Below, in pieces: positions 8,943 to 18,225 of a stretch of DNA of 64,000 bases. How positions within the stretch are numbered: position 1 is the stretch's first letter; every line of letters starts with the position of its first letter. The DNA lies in contig NZ_CP059404.1 of assembly GCF_014217255.1 (NCBI RefSeq), positions 1-64,000 on the forward strand, in the 5' to 3' direction. Position numbers and translations under genes: made by a program. The notes under the pieces are model-generated. The model saw only the letters and a list, made by a program, of their open reading frames with translations. It was not told where the DNA came from and made no database searches. This DNA comes from Corynebacterium incognita (lineage in GTDB: Bacteria > Actinomycetota > Actinomycetes > Mycobacteriales > Mycobacteriaceae).

Positions 8943-10139
8943 ATGATGTCCATGAGTCTGTTTTCCCGAAATAGTGATGGCCCCGGCGACGTCGCGGTGG
9001 TGCGCGACTGCACTCCTGGAGGCAAGGGATTTAAGAAGTTCAACTCCGGCGACGTCGCGGTGATCGACGCTGCCGATATCTCCCGCCAGGAGGCGCAGAC
9101 GCTAATTGACATGAAGCCCTCCGCGGTGATTAACCTCGCGCGCTTTAGTACAGGCATTATTCCGAACTACGGTCCGCATATGTTGCTCGACGCCGGCGTG
9201 GCTCTTGTGGAGGAACCCAGCGGTGAGTTTGTGGATACCTTCAAAGACGGCAAGAAGATCCGGCTGATGGATTCCGGCGACCTGTTCTTTGGGGATAAAG
9301 CGGCCGGGACCGCGACAGTGATTAACCGTGGCGAGGCCGACCAGAATTTCTCCGGCGCGCAGCGCAACCTGGTGGAGAACATGGACGCCTACTTTGGTAA
9401 CGCTACCCAATTCATCCACTCCGAAGGCCCATTGCTTATCGACGGCCTGGGGATCCCTGAGCTCGGCGATGAGATCAAGGGCCGTAAGGTGCTCGTGGTT
9501 GCCCCTCAGCCGGATCACCGCAACAAAATCAAGCTCTTGCGCAACTTTATTCGGGAATACGACCCAGTAGTCATCGGCGTGGACGAGGCTGCGGATACGC
9601 TCCAGGAGGTGGGGTACCGCGTGGACTTCATTGTGGGCGACCCGACCCACATCAGTTCGGAGACGCTGCGCTCTGGCGCCCGGGTCATCTTGCCTGCCGA
9701 TCCCGACGGCCACGCGCCCGGACTGGAGCGCATTCAGGACCTCGGTGTCGGCGCGATGACCTTCCCAGCCGCCGTGGAGTCCTCGGCGGACCTGGCCGTG
9801 TTGCTGGCTGACTACCACGAAGCCTCACTCATCGTGCAGGTAGCCGACGCCACCGACTTGGACGCCATCTTCGCGGGCGCGGATCACGCCGCGCCGTCCG
9901 CCATGCTCACCCGGCTCAAAGCAGGGTCCCGACTGGTGGACGCGGACACCGTCATCAACCTCTACACCATGCCCTCTTCGGGTTCGGGCCTCGCCTGGAT
10001 GTGGGCGATCCTCGGCCTGCTGGTGGCGATCGCGGTGCTGATCGCCATCGTTGGATTCGGTGGGGACGGCGCCTTTGTGGACAACCTCGTGGACACCTGG
10101 AACGTGCTCGCGCAAAAGGTCCAGGGGTGGTTCAAGTAG
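8943..10139 (+). CDS. steA: SteA, cell-separation membrane protein
   Basis: 398 residues. The central part (about 170-330) resembles a thiamin pyrophosphokinase-like fold (KVLVVAPQPDH, YDPVVIGVDEAADTL, FIVGDPTHI), and one membrane helix lies near residues 345-367 (WMWAILGLLVAIAVLIAIVGF) followed by a short tail. This is the Corynebacterium SteA (Cgp_1603, Rv1697) architecture; SteA works with SteB to control RipC-FtsEX-dependent cell separation. Three in-frame ATGs (8943, 8946, 8952) are possible starts; the first is given. steB begins on the base after its stop. Confidence 0.9.
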   Translation: MMSMSLFSRNSDGPGDVAVVRDCTPGGKGFKKFNSGDVAVIDAADISRQEAQTLIDMKPSAVINLARFSTGIIPNYGPHMLLDAGVALVEEPSGEFVDTFKDGKKIRLMDSGDLFFGDKAAGTATVINRGEADQNFSGAQRNLVENMDAYFGNATQFIHSEGPLLIDGLGIPELGDEIKGRKVLVVAPQPDHRNKIKLLRNFIREYDPVVIGVDEAADTLQEVGYRVDFIVGDPTHISSETLRSGARVILPADPDGHAPGLERIQDLGVGAMTFPAAVESSADLAVLLADYHEASLIVQVADATDLDAIFAGADHAAPSAMLTRLKAGSRLVDADTVINLYTMPSSGSGLAWMWAILGLLVAIAVLIAIVGFGGDGAFVDNLVDTWNVLAQKVQGWFK

Positions 10140-11129
10140 ATGAGCACGACGAAAGCAAGCCGAAAGAAGCGGGACAAGCGCAAGAAGGGCGGCAGGACCT
10201 TGCCGCTGTTACTCGCCGGTGCAGGCTTCGGCACTGCGCTGGGCGTGGCCTTGGGAAGCATGGTGCTGGCACCCGCGATGAACATGGCGACCCTCGAGTA
10301 CGGCTGGACTATGGAAGGTGGGCCGAGCGAGGAGGACTTGAAACAGGTAGAACAACGGCTGAGCGCCAGCGACTCCGTGGTCGCTGCCACCGCGCCCAAG
10401 GCGGTGGCGGGACAGCTCAAGGATCAGCCAATACTGGTGATGGCGACCGCTGACGCGACCGAGGCCGACGTGTCCGCAGTTCAGACCCTGTTGAAGCAGG
10501 CAGGTGCGAAGGACGCAGGATTCTTGCAGCTGAAAGAGAGCTTCTTCGCACAGGAAGGCGCAGATTCGCTGAAGACCTTGGTGGCCAACGCCCTGCCGGC
10601 CGGTGCCAAGCTGTCAACGGAAAAGATTGATTCCGGAACCCACTCCGGTCAGGCCCTCGCGGCGGCGTTGGGGGTGAAGAAGGATTCTGCGAAACCCATG
10701 GCTTCCGAGACCGACAGGGCGGCCTTGCTGGGGGCGCTTGAGGGCCAGGACTTTGTGAGCATGAAGGCACCACGGGGAAATGATGCGTTGCAGCCAGCAC
10801 GCGCGGTCGTGCTCGTGACGGGCGATTCCGCGGCAGGTGGCAACCCTGGCGGCGGCGTGGTGGCGAACAACCAGGCCGCCTTCGCGGAGGGCTTGGACTC
10901 ATCCGGGATCCAGACCGTCCTCCTCGCGCCGGAATCTGCAACAGAAATTGGTGGCGTGCTCGCCACCGTGCGTAAGGACAAAAAGTCCGGAGTCAGCACC
11001 GTTGACGGCAGCGAACGCGCAGCCGGTCGTGTGGCGGCAGTGTTGGCTGTGAGCGAGCAGCTGGCAGGCAAGTCTGGCCATTACGGCAGCGCGGATTCCG
11101 CCACCGCGGTGCTTCCGTCGCTCGACTAA
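10140..11129 (+). CDS. steB: SteB/MctB-family envelope protein
   Basis: 329 residues, ATG directly after the steA stop. A very basic N-terminus (residues 1-18) precedes a hydrophobic signal-anchor (about 19-45). The rest is extracytoplasmic and begins with a helical segment (SEEDLKQVEQRLSA), as in the DUF3186/MctB family (Rv1698, Cgp_1604). SteB forms a pair with SteA in daughter-cell separation; the Mycobacterium homologue was also proposed as a copper-efflux or pore protein, so the biochemical role is unsettled. Ten bases separate its stop from the next possible start. Confidence 0.88.
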   Translation: MSTTKASRKKRDKRKKGGRTLPLLLAGAGFGTALGVALGSMVLAPAMNMATLEYGWTMEGGPSEEDLKQVEQRLSASDSVVAATAPKAVAGQLKDQPILVMATADATEADVSAVQTLLKQAGAKDAGFLQLKESFFAQEGADSLKTLVANALPAGAKLSTEKIDSGTHSGQALAAALGVKKDSAKPMASETDRAALLGALEGQDFVSMKAPRGNDALQPARAVVLVTGDSAAGGNPGGGVVANNQAAFAEGLDSSGIQTVLLAPESATEIGGVLATVRKDKKSGVSTVDGSERAAGRVAAVLAVSEQLAGKSGHYGSADSATAVLPSLD

Positions 11130-11138
11130 GCCCTCAAC

Positions 11139-11144
11139 TATGGT
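11139..11144 (+). promoter_or_regulatory. Candidate -10 (TATGGT) for a leaderless NUDIX mRNA
   Basis: TATGGT ends 7 bases before the ATG at 11152, a spacing that would place the transcription start at the start codon. It supports an extra start point inside the operon and favours 11152 over the ATG at 11140. Confidence 0.4.
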
Positions 11145-11151
11145 TGACGTC

Positions 11152-11817
11152 ATGGCTCATCACGAATTCACCACCGTTGGTTCCGAACTCCTCATGGACG
11201 CCCCGATCCTGGCTGTGCGCCGGGACGAGGTGGTCATGCCCGGCGGCAACACTGCTTATCGTGAGGTAGTAGAGCACATGGGCGCGGTTGCCGTGGTTGC
11301 TGTCAACGCTGATGGCAACATCGCCATGGTGCGCCAATACCGGCACTCTGTGGGGCAGCGCCTGTGGGAGCTGCCCGCAGGATTGTTGGATGTGAAGGGG
11401 GAGGATCCCGTCACGGGCGCGCGCCGCGAGTTGGCCGAGGAGGCCGGGGTCAGCGCGCAAAAGTGGGGACTGCTGACGGATTTGGTCACTTCCCCCGGGT
11501 TCTGCGAGGAGACTGTGCGGGTGTTCCTGGCCCAGGATCTCGGTTCCGCGGAGCGCCTGCAGGACACCGGCGACGAGGAAGCAGACATGGACGTCGAGTG
11601 GGTGTCGCTGGACCAGGCCCGTGACATGATCTTCCGCGGCGACGTGGTCAATTCGATTGCTATTGCCGGCATTTTCGCAGCCAGTGAGGTGCTCGCCGGG
11701 CGGGCGGAGGCACGGCCTGCCGACGCCCCGTTTGACCTGCGGCCGACATCTATCGCAGCGCGGCGCCCGGGCCCGGATCTGAAGGTGGTTGCTTCTGACT
11801 CTTCCGGAATGCGATGA
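11152..11817 (+). CDS. NUDIX hydrolase, ADP-ribose pyrophosphatase type
   Basis: 221 residues from ATG 11152 (an ATG at 11140 would add 4). Cleaves nucleoside diphosphate derivatives, most likely ADP-ribose, as in Rv1700. The Nudix box is GLLDVKGE followed by [16 protein letters not shown]; the REL-EEAG metal ligands are intact, and one residue more than the classical G-x5-E spacing separates the first Gly and Glu. No signal peptide, so cytoplasmic. Start overlaps nothing, but its TGA is shared with the xerD ATG (ATGA). Confidence 0.92.
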   Translation: MAHHEFTTVGSELLMDAPILAVRRDEVVMPGGNTAYREVVEHMGAVAVVAVNADGNIAMVRQYRHSVGQRLWELPAGLLDVKGEDPVTGARRELAEEAGVSAQKWGLLTDLVTSPGFCEETVRVFLAQDLGSAERLQDTGDEEADMDVEWVSLDQARDMIFRGDVVNSIAIAGIFAASEVLAGRAEARPADAPFDLRPTSIAARRPGPDLKVVASDSSGMR

Positions 11818-12737
11818 GCCGTCACTCTCCTGAGCAGGTGATGAACACCTGGCTCAACCACCTTGCCGTCGAACGCGGCGTGTCCACGAATACGCTGTCT
11901 AACTACCGCCGCGACGCGCGCCGTTACGTCTCGTGGTTGGAGGACGCGGGGTTAAAGGATCTCCGGGACGTGATGGCCACCCATCTCGAGGCCTACGTGT
12001 CTGACCTGCGCACGGGCGCGCACGGAGGAACGCCGCTGGCGGCGTCGTCGGCGGGGCGGGCACTGGTGGTAGCACGGGGCTTGCACCGCTTCGCCGCGGC
12101 GGAAGGAATCGTGGATCTCGACGTGGCCGCCGAGGTCGCGCCGCCGGCCAAGGCCGAACACCTCCCGGATACCTTGAGCGTGGACGAGGTCGCGGCCCTC
12201 CTTGACGCGGTACCCAGCGGGGACGTCGCCACGCCGGTGGACCTGCGGGACAAGGCGCTCCTGGAACTGCTCTATGGCACCGGTGCCCGAATCACGGAAG
12301 CGCTGGACCTGGCAGTCGACGATGTCACGGATGTAGATGGTGTGCTGCGCCTGGTGGGTAAGGGAAATAAGCAGCGGCTCGTCCCTGTGGGCAGCGTGGC
12401 GCTCGCTGCGCTAGAGGCGTACCTCGTCCGCGCCCGGCCCGTGCTGTCCCAAGGAAAGACCGCGGCCTTGTTCCTCAACACCCGCGGCGGTGCCCTGTCA
12501 CGGCAAAGCGCCTGGGGTATCGTCCGCGGCGCTGCGCAACGCGCGGGGATCAAGCAGAAGATCTCTCCGCATACCCTGCGGCATTCATATGCCACGCACT
12601 TGCTGGCTGGCGGTGCAGACGTGCGCACGGTCCAAGAATTGCTGGGGCATTCGTCAGTGACGACGACGCAGATTTATACCCATGTGAGCCCCGAAAGCCT
12701 CAAGGAAGTGTGGCGTACCGCGCATCCCCGCGCCTGA
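11814..12737 (+). CDS. xerD: Tyrosine recombinase XerD
   Basis: 307 residues, ATG overlapping the NUDIX stop by 4 bases. The N-terminal SAM-like core-binding domain (about 5-90) is followed by the catalytic domain with all active-site groups: R in [11 protein letters not shown] in [12 protein letters not shown]-x-x-R in [15 protein letters not shown] in [10 protein letters not shown] and the nucleophile Y in TQIYTHV. XerD acts with XerC at dif to resolve chromosome dimers. Its place in a block with pldP and scpAB suits this role. The short spacing of catalytic motifs matches chromosomal XerC/D, not phage integrases. Confidence 0.94.
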   Translation: MSRHSPEQVMNTWLNHLAVERGVSTNTLSNYRRDARRYVSWLEDAGLKDLRDVMATHLEAYVSDLRTGAHGGTPLAASSAGRALVVARGLHRFAAAEGIVDLDVAAEVAPPAKAEHLPDTLSVDEVAALLDAVPSGDVATPVDLRDKALLELLYGTGARITEALDLAVDDVTDVDGVLRLVGKGNKQRLVPVGSVALAALEAYLVRARPVLSQGKTAALFLNTRGGALSRQSAWGIVRGAAQRAGIKQKISPHTLRHSYATHLLAGGADVRTVQELLGHSSVTTTQIYTHVSPESLKEVWRTAHPRA

Positions 12738-12761
12738 CGCCGCCGACGGATATGGGCGGCA

Positions 12762-12788
12762 CGCGCGGGGTGTGTTCACACCCGCGCG
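12762..12788. repeat. GC-rich inverted repeat after xerD
   Basis: Arms CGCGCGGGGTGTG and CACACCCGCGCG (one extra G on the left) with a TT centre. It could form a strong hairpin behind xerD, but there is no T-run, and its right arm overlaps the -35 box of the next gene, so it may act on the DNA as much as in RNA. Confidence 0.6.
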
Positions 12789-12803
12789 GTGAATCGCTAA
12801 AAT
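12775..12803 (+). promoter_or_regulatory. Promoter TTCACA-N17-TAAAAT, leaderless
   Basis: The -35 TTCACA (12775-12780) and -10 TAAAAT (12798-12803) are spaced 17 bases, and the -10 ends 7 bases before the ATG at 12811. This is a near-consensus vegetative promoter giving a leaderless mRNA. Confidence 0.75.
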
Positions 12804-12810
12804 AGGACGA

Positions 12811-13995
12811 ATGAAAATGTCGCGTATTATCTCCGGGACTTCTATCGCCGCGCTGGCCGCCGGCCTGCTTGTGGTCACCGCCCCGGGCATGCTGCCGGGC
12901 GAGGTCATGCCAGTTGCGTCCGCTCAAATACCTGAGGGGATGAGCGAGTCGGACATCTCTGCGCTTCTGGGCGGGCCGATTGCCGTTCCGGCTGGGCAAA
13001 CCACAGTGGTTGACCTCGGCGTTCCGGTATCTGCGAACTATTCCGGTGGCGGCTGGAGCGTCTCCTCCACAGGCAGTGGCGTGAGCGTGACTGCGCCGGC
13101 TGATGGTGGACAGGTCTCCGTGCCGGTGAGCGCCGGCGGCCGCTCTGCCACCGTTACCCTCGTGGCTGATTCAGGTGCGTCCGCGCCTGGGGCCGGCGAT
13201 GACGGCGACGAGCATGGCGGCGGATCCGGCGTCACCTTCGGGGACACCGATGCCGGTCGCTATCGCGACAACGGCGCGGGAAGTTCCGGCAAGGACGGTT
13301 CTAGTAAGGGCGGTTCTGATAAGGGCTCGGGGTCTGGCAGTTCTGCTGGCAATGACAGTACGACCGGCGGTGGCGCGAACGGCGGTGCTGGGAGTGGCGC
13401 TGGCGCGGTGAGCCCGGAGGAGAACGAGAAGCTACCAGAGGTGCCGGGAAAGACTCCGGAACGCAAGCCCGCTGCCAAGGTCAGCGAGGAAGGCGCGGAG
13501 TATATCGAGTTGGAGGCGGAGATCGCCGATGGTGCGATTACCGCAAAGCTCGGCATACGCGAGGCGCTCGAGCTCTACAACCGCTTCAAGGGACTGGAGG
13601 ACGAGGGTCTGAAGCTGCGTTACGTGGACGCCAAGGGCAACATCATCTCTGGAGTGAAACGTGACATCGACGCCGCGAACCGGACGCTCACGCTTACTTA
13701 CCCTGAAGGTGAAGCGCCGGATAATCCCTTCATCATGCAGGCGGTCAACAAGGACGGCTCAGGCATGGCGTTAGTGGTGACTCTGCGGGACCCGAATTAT
13801 AAGCAAGCCACCGATTCTGAAGGCAATACTGTGGAAGCCAAGGGAGAAAAGGTGGGCGCAGGAGAGGAGCAGTCCGCCGTGGACCGCGTCCTTGACGCAC
13901 CACTGTGGGTGCTTGTCATCGCAGGCGTTGCCTTGTTGGCGATCATTGCCACCGTCATCGGGCTCATTCGGGCCAGTTCCAAGCGTAAGAAATAG
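12811..13995 (+). CDS. Secreted, membrane-anchored Gly/Ser-rich protein of unknown function
   Basis: 394 residues. Start fixed by the leaderless promoter just upstream. Signal peptide at residues 1-38 (SAALAAGLLVV-type core, cleavage after VASA). A small beta-rich domain at about 60-125 (VVDLGVPVSANYSGGGWSV) is followed by a Gly/Ser/Asp/Lys low-complexity linker (about 125-205), a second domain at about 230-345 (EYIELEAEIADGAITAKLG ... LRYVDAKGNIISG) and a C-terminal membrane helix (about 366-387) ending in RASSKRKK. Both ends therefore point to an envelope protein anchored with its basic tail inside. There is no LPXTG motif. It stands between xerD and pldP, where C. glutamicum has an ABC ATPase gene, as I recall. 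I do not recognise the family. Confidence 0.8.
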   Translation: MKMSRIISGTSIAALAAGLLVVTAPGMLPGEVMPVASAQIPEGMSESDISALLGGPIAVPAGQTTVVDLGVPVSANYSGGGWSVSSTGSGVSVTAPADGGQVSVPVSAGGRSATVTLVADSGASAPGAGDDGDEHGGGSGVTFGDTDAGRYRDNGAGSSGKDGSSKGGSDKGSGSGSSAGNDSTTGGGANGGAGSGAGAVSPEENEKLPEVPGKTPERKPAAKVSEEGAEYIELEAEIADGAITAKLGIREALELYNRFKGLEDEGLKLRYVDAKGNIISGVKRDIDAANRTLTLTYPEGEAPDNPFIMQAVNKDGSGMALVVTLRDPNYKQATDSEGNTVEAKGEKVGAGEEQSAVDRVLDAPLWVLVIAGVALLAIIATVIGLIRASSKRKK

Positions 13996-14133
13996 CGTCA
14001 AAGTCAAGTAAATACGCTTTACATTCGGCCAGTCCGTGCGGGTAGAGGCGGACAAGGTACTCTGTAAGGAACGTGAAGAGCGCATCACGGTGCGTGCAAG
14101 AACCGTCAATGGCTATAGGTCAAGGGAGCAGGT

Positions 14134-15021
14134 GTGACTGTGAGTGACGAAGGGTTGTTCGAGGCCCAAGGTGAACAGCTGGGGTTGACCGGACGCCCCG
14201 TGCGGGAGCTTCCGGAACCGAAGCCCCTCGATTCCCATGGGCCCGCGACCATTTTGTCCATGTGCAACCAGAAGGGCGGCGTGGGTAAGACCACCACCAC
14301 GATCAACATGGGTGCGTGCCTAGCCGAGTTCGGCCGCCGTGTCCTGCTCGTGGACCTTGACCCACAGGGCGCACTGTCCGCAGGGTTGGGCATCAATCAC
14401 AACGATATCGAAGACACGATCTACGACGTCATGCTGGACAACCAGACGTCGATCCACTCCGCGATCCTCCACACCGCGACCCCGGGACTGGACGTCGTAC
14501 CCGCGAATATCGACCTGTCCGCCGCGGAGATCCAGTTGGTCAACGAGGTGGGCCGCGAGCACACCCTTGCCCGTGCCCTGCGCCCAGTGTCCCGCGACTA
14601 CGACTTCATTATCATCGACTGCCAGCCTTCGCTGGGCCTGCTCACGGTCAACGCCTTGGCGTGCTCCGCGGGCGTGATTATCCCTATGGAGTGCGAGTTC
14701 TTCTCGCTTCGTGGTCTGGCGTTGTTGACTGACACCGTGGAGAAGGTCTCCGAGCGTATCAACTTTGATCTTGAGGTGTTGGGCATCCTGGTGACCATGT
14801 TCGACCGGCGCACCAAGCATGCCCGTGAGGTCATGTCACGCGTGGTTGATTACTTTGACGACAAGGTCTTTGACACCGTGATTACCCGCACCGTCCGGTT
14901 CCCAGAAACCTCCGTCGCGGGCGAACCCATCACCAGCTGGGCCCCGAGCTCGCAGGGCGCTGAACAATACCGCAACTTGGCGCGCGAGGTCATCGAACGC
15001 ACCGAGCGCCACCGCCGTTAA
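14134..15021 (+). CDS. pldP: ParA-like ATPase, PldP type
   Basis: 295 residues, GTG start with GGGAGCAGG upstream. The deviant Walker A CNQKGGVGKTTTTINMG is near residue 44, with the signature lysine; Walker B-like FIIIDCQPSLGLL follows near residue 163. No parB follows it. The gene instead heads the scpA-scpB-rluB-cmk-der series, exactly the context of the orphan ParA-like division protein PldP of C. glutamicum, which affects division-site selection. An unstructured 35-residue N-terminus precedes the ATPase fold. The 138-base spacer upstream has a possible -10 TACTCT near 14059 but no clear -35. Confidence 0.9.
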   Translation: MTVSDEGLFEAQGEQLGLTGRPVRELPEPKPLDSHGPATILSMCNQKGGVGKTTTTINMGACLAEFGRRVLLVDLDPQGALSAGLGINHNDIEDTIYDVMLDNQTSIHSAILHTATPGLDVVPANIDLSAAEIQLVNEVGREHTLARALRPVSRDYDFIIIDCQPSLGLLTVNALACSAGVIIPMECEFFSLRGLALLTDTVEKVSERINFDLEVLGILVTMFDRRTKHAREVMSRVVDYFDDKVFDTVITRTVRFPETSVAGEPITSWAPSSQGAEQYRNLAREVIERTERHRR

Positions 15022-15022
15022 C

Positions 15023-15865
15023 GTGGAGGGGACTCGGCGCGGCGACGCCGCCCCTCCCGCGGGCAGGGCGGAGCAGCCGGAAATCACGGGGTTCCGCATC
15101 GCCCTGGCTAACTTCGAGGGGCCGTTCGACCTGCTGTTGCAGCTTATTTCCGCGAAGAAACTCGAGGTAACCGATGTGGCGCTGGCGGAGGTGACCGACG
15201 AGTTCGTGGCCTACGTCCGGGCCCTTGGTGATACCGCCGACTTGGACGAGGTCACCGAGTTCCTGGTCGTCGCTTCTACGCTGCTTGACCTCAAGGCGGC
15301 ACGCCTACTGCCGCGCGGTGAGGTCGATGACCTGGACGACCTTGAACTGTTGGAATCCCGCGATCTGTTATTCGCGCGCTTGCTCCAGTACCGCGCCTAC
15401 AAGAAGGTCGCGGACCAGTTCGCGCAGTGGCAGCGCGAGGCGCAGCGGCGCTACCCGCGCGTGGTGGGCCTGGAGGAGCAGTTCGCGCAGCTGCTGCCGC
15501 CGGTTGCCCTTGGACACAGTCCAGCCAGCTTCGCCGAGCTCGCGGCCAGTGTGTTTCGCCCGAAACCTCCCGAGGAAGTCGCAACTGGTCATGTGCACCA
15601 GGTGGCTGTCTCTGTTCCGGAGCAGGCGGGCAAGATCATGAGCACGCTCAAGCTCTTGGGGCCCGAACAGTGGATGAGTTTTGCGGCGCTCACCCGGGAT
15701 TGCACCGAGTCCATGCATGTCGTCGGGCGGTTCTTGGCGTTGCTGGAGCTGTACAAGGCGCGGGCCGTGGACGCCGAGCAGCCGGAAGCACTGGAGGAGC
15801 TCAACGTCTCCTGGACAGGTCTGGACGTGGACCCCGCGGTCGTCGCCGCCGCCAACTGGGATTAG
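15023..15865 (+). CDS. scpA: Segregation and condensation protein A (kleisin)
   Basis: 280 residues, GTG start one base after the pldP stop. The N-terminal kleisin segment is clear (FEGPFDLLLQLISAKKLEVTDVALAEV near residue 33), and the C-terminal winged-helix is at about 190-270. ScpA bridges SMC heads and binds ScpB in the bacterial condensin complex. About 20 residues of Gly/Arg/Pro precede the domain. scpB starts 10 bases after its stop, as usual. Confidence 0.94.
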   Translation: MEGTRRGDAAPPAGRAEQPEITGFRIALANFEGPFDLLLQLISAKKLEVTDVALAEVTDEFVAYVRALGDTADLDEVTEFLVVASTLLDLKAARLLPRGEVDDLDDLELLESRDLLFARLLQYRAYKKVADQFAQWQREAQRRYPRVVGLEEQFAQLLPPVALGHSPASFAELAASVFRPKPPEEVATGHVHQVAVSVPEQAGKIMSTLKLLGPEQWMSFAALTRDCTESMHVVGRFLALLELYKARAVDAEQPEALEELNVSWTGLDVDPAVVAAANWD

Positions 15866-15875
15866 TCTAGGCGTT

Positions 15876-16436
15876 ATGGATTTGCCGCTCATTTCGCCGC
15901 TGCGCTCGCACATAGAGTCCATCGTCCTGGTCGTCGACACCCCCGTGTCCGCGGCCGCCATCGCCCACGCTGTTGATGCTGAACTCGCGGACGTCGTCGC
16001 CGTGCTCAAGGAGATTGCCGCGGAATTCGACTCCCGCGGAAGCGGAATGGAGCTGCGGGAATCGGCAGAAGGCTGGCGGCTGTATACCCGCCAAGACAAC
16101 GCAGGGGTCGTCGAGAAGTTCCTGCTTGATGGCACCCAGTCCAAACTTTCGCGCGCTGCCTTGGAAACGCTCGCGGTGGTGGCTTACCGCCAGCCCGTCA
16201 CCCGGGCTCAGGTCGCAGGAGTCCGCGGGGTGAACGTCGACGGCGTCATGCGCACCCTCACGTTGCGTGGGCTGGTGCGCGAGGTCGAAGCCCCCGAAGG
16301 GCAGTCCGCCGGCGGGGCGCATTTCTACGAGACTACGGAGCTCTTCCTTGAACTTTTAGGGATCGATTCCCTCGACCGCCTGCCGGACCTGGCTCCGCTG
16401 CTGCCGGACATCGACTCCATCGACGAGGATTTTTAG
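15876..16436 (+). CDS. scpB: Segregation and condensation protein B
   Basis: 186 residues from ATG 15876 (a longer frame running back into scpA is rejected because it would overlap scpA by nearly 200 bases). Two winged-helix domains: residues about 5-85 (HIESIVLVVDTPVSAAAIA) and 90-170 (LSRAALETLAVVAYRQPVTRAQV, a hallmark of ScpB, then GVNVDGVMRTLTLRGLV). Partner of ScpA and SMC in chromosome segregation. C-terminus is short and acidic (DIDSIDEDF). Confidence 0.94.
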   Translation: MDLPLISPLRSHIESIVLVVDTPVSAAAIAHAVDAELADVVAVLKEIAAEFDSRGSGMELRESAEGWRLYTRQDNAGVVEKFLLDGTQSKLSRAALETLAVVAYRQPVTRAQVAGVRGVNVDGVMRTLTLRGLVREVEAPEGQSAGGAHFYETTELFLELLGIDSLDRLPDLAPLLPDIDSIDEDF

Positions 16437-16545
16437 GCCTCGTCAGCTCGCGCGGCGAGGAAATCGTGGTGGAGGGGAGTAGTGGGGTAGTCTGGTGGGC
16501 GCTAGACATCAATTTCATATTCTCTTGAGAAAAGGACACAACACT

Positions 16546-17511
16546 GTGACCCCACCCGCTCGCCGCGAAGGCACACCGGACAGCCAAGGAGACAAGCGCG
16601 CGCCCCGCGCCGCTGACATCCTTATCTCCAACGCAAAACCAGCCAAACGCCAGCACGTGCGCAAGTCCGATCGTGACAGCGCCCGCAAGAAGGCCACCGC
16701 CGAATCTGTAGCGGCTGAACTCGGCGCCGATTGGCTGTATGAGAATGAACCACACAGCCAGAATCATCATGGCGCGTCGCAGGGAGAGCGCCTGCAGAAG
16801 GTACTGGCGAAGGCCGGCGTCGCGTCCCGCCGCCACGCCGAGATCCTCATCGACGCCGGTCGCGTCGAGGTCAACGGCGAAGTCATTAAGCGCCAGGGCG
16901 TGCGCGTCGATCCGTCGGTGGACGTCATCCGCGTCGACGGCGTGCGTATCAACGTCAACGAGGACATGGAATACTTCATCCTCAACAAGCCCCGCGGCAT
17001 GCAGTCGACCATGCAGGATGAGCTGGGCCGCCCCTGCGTGGGCGGCGTCCTTTCGGAACGCACCGCTTCGGGCCAGCGCCTGTTTCACGTTGGCCGTTTG
17101 GACGCGGACACCGAGGGCCTGTTGTTGCTCACTAACGACGGTGAACTGGCCAACCGTCTCATGCACCCCAAGTACGAAGTGAAAAAGACGTATCTTGCCA
17201 CCGTGCTCGGCGAAGCAGATAACAAGCTGGTCCGCCAGCTCAAGGACGGTATTGAGCTGGAAGACGGCATGGCCAAGGCGGACTTCGTCCAGGTCGTGGA
17301 CAAGAACCAGGGTTATTCCTTGATTCGCGTTGAGTTGCATGAGGGGCGCAAGCACATCGTGCGCCGCATGCTCAAAGAGGCCGGTTACCCGGTCCAGCGC
17401 CTCGTGCGCACCAAGATTCACACCGTCCAGCTTGGCGAGCAGAAGCCCGGGCATTTGCGCGCGCTCAACTCGGCCGAGCTGACCTCGTTGTTTAAAGTGG
17501 TGGGGATGTAA
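16546..17511 (+). CDS. rluB: Pseudouridine synthase RluB family (23S rRNA)
   Basis: 321 residues. Start GTG 16546 follows AAAAGGA about 10 bases upstream; a GTG 17 codons earlier has no ribosome site. About 75 basic residues with many Lys/Arg form an N-terminal extension, then an S4 domain (RLQKVLAKAGVASRRHAEILI) and the RsuA/RluB catalytic domain with GRLDADTEGLLLLTNDG (Asp nucleophile) and HEGRKHIVRRM. The enzyme should convert a uridine of 23S rRNA (2605 region) to pseudouridine. Linked to scpB and cmk as in most Gram-positives. Confidence 0.92.
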   Translation: MTPPARREGTPDSQGDKRAPRAADILISNAKPAKRQHVRKSDRDSARKKATAESVAAELGADWLYENEPHSQNHHGASQGERLQKVLAKAGVASRRHAEILIDAGRVEVNGEVIKRQGVRVDPSVDVIRVDGVRINVNEDMEYFILNKPRGMQSTMQDELGRPCVGGVLSERTASGQRLFHVGRLDADTEGLLLLTNDGELANRLMHPKYEVKKTYLATVLGEADNKLVRQLKDGIELEDGMAKADFVQVVDKNQGYSLIRVELHEGRKHIVRRMLKEAGYPVQRLVRTKIHTVQLGEQKPGHLRALNSAELTSLFKVVGM

Positions 17512-18225
17512 ATGGAGGTACATTCTTTGTTCGACGTCTCAAACATGCCCAACCAAGGGCTCATTTTCGCTGTCGACGGCCCGTCGGGTACCGGCAAGTC
17601 CACCACCTGCCGCGCGCTGGCGAAGCGGCTTGGTGCGAAGTACGTGGACACTGGTGCGATGTACCGGGTAGCCACCCTTGCAGTGCTGCGCGCCGGAGTG
17701 GATCCCGCTGATGCGCCGCGGGTTATCGAGGTAACGACGGACATGCCGATGGACGTCTCCGATGATCCGGACTCTAAGGCCGTGTTGCTGGCAGGGGAGG
17801 ACGTCTCCGCGGAGATTCGCGGTGACGCCGTCACCCGTAACGTCTCCGCGGTGTCCGCGATCCCGGAGGTCCGTGACAACCTGGTCACCCTCCAGCGGAA
17901 GCTGGCGAATGATGCCCACCGCGCCATCGTGGAGGGGCGCGACATCGGCACAGTCGTACTTGCCGACGCCCCGGCGAAGGCCTACCTGACCGCCTCGGCG
18001 GCGGTCCGTGCGCAGCGGCGCCATGATCAGAACCTGGCCGCGGGCATGGAATCCGACTTTGATACCGTGCTCGCCGACGTCGAGCGCCGTGATGCCGCGG
18101 ATTCGTCCCGCGCCACCTCGCCGCTGCGTCCCGCTGAGGATGCCGTGGTCGTGGATACCTCTGAAATGACCTTGGACGAGGTCCTGAATCGTCTCACCCA
18201 GATTGCCAAGGAGTCCGCACGATGA
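17512..18225 (+). CDS. cmk: Cytidylate kinase
   Basis: 237 residues. Phosphorylates CMP and dCMP. P-loop [29 protein letters not shown] and the lid/NMP-binding [14 protein letters not shown] are intact. Start is ambiguous: ATG 17512 adjoins the rluB stop, but a strong GGAGG at 17514-17518 lies inside it and is ideally spaced for an in-frame TTG at 17527, which would remove five residues. The first is listed. The stop overlaps the der ATG (ATGA). Confidence 0.93.
   Translation: MEVHSLFDVSNMPNQGLIFAVDGPSGTGKSTTCRALAKRLGAKYVDTGAMYRVATLAVLRAGVDPADAPRVIEVTTDMPMDVSDDPDSKAVLLAGEDVSAEIRGDAVTRNVSAVSAIPEVRDNLVTLQRKLANDAHRAIVEGRDIGTVVLADAPAKAYLTASAAVRAQRRHDQNLAAGMESDFDTVLADVERRDAADSSRATSPLRPAEDAVVVDTSEMTLDEVLNRLTQIAKESAR

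Noticed and set aside
15681..15875. Longer scpB starting inside scpA
   Set aside because: Overlap of nearly 200 bases with scpA and no ribosome site; the product would gain a shadow sequence.
17512..17530. TTG 17527 as the definite cmk start
   Set aside because: Its GGAGG spacing is very good, but ATG 17512 with GGGGA upstream is equally possible, so it is kept as an alternative only.
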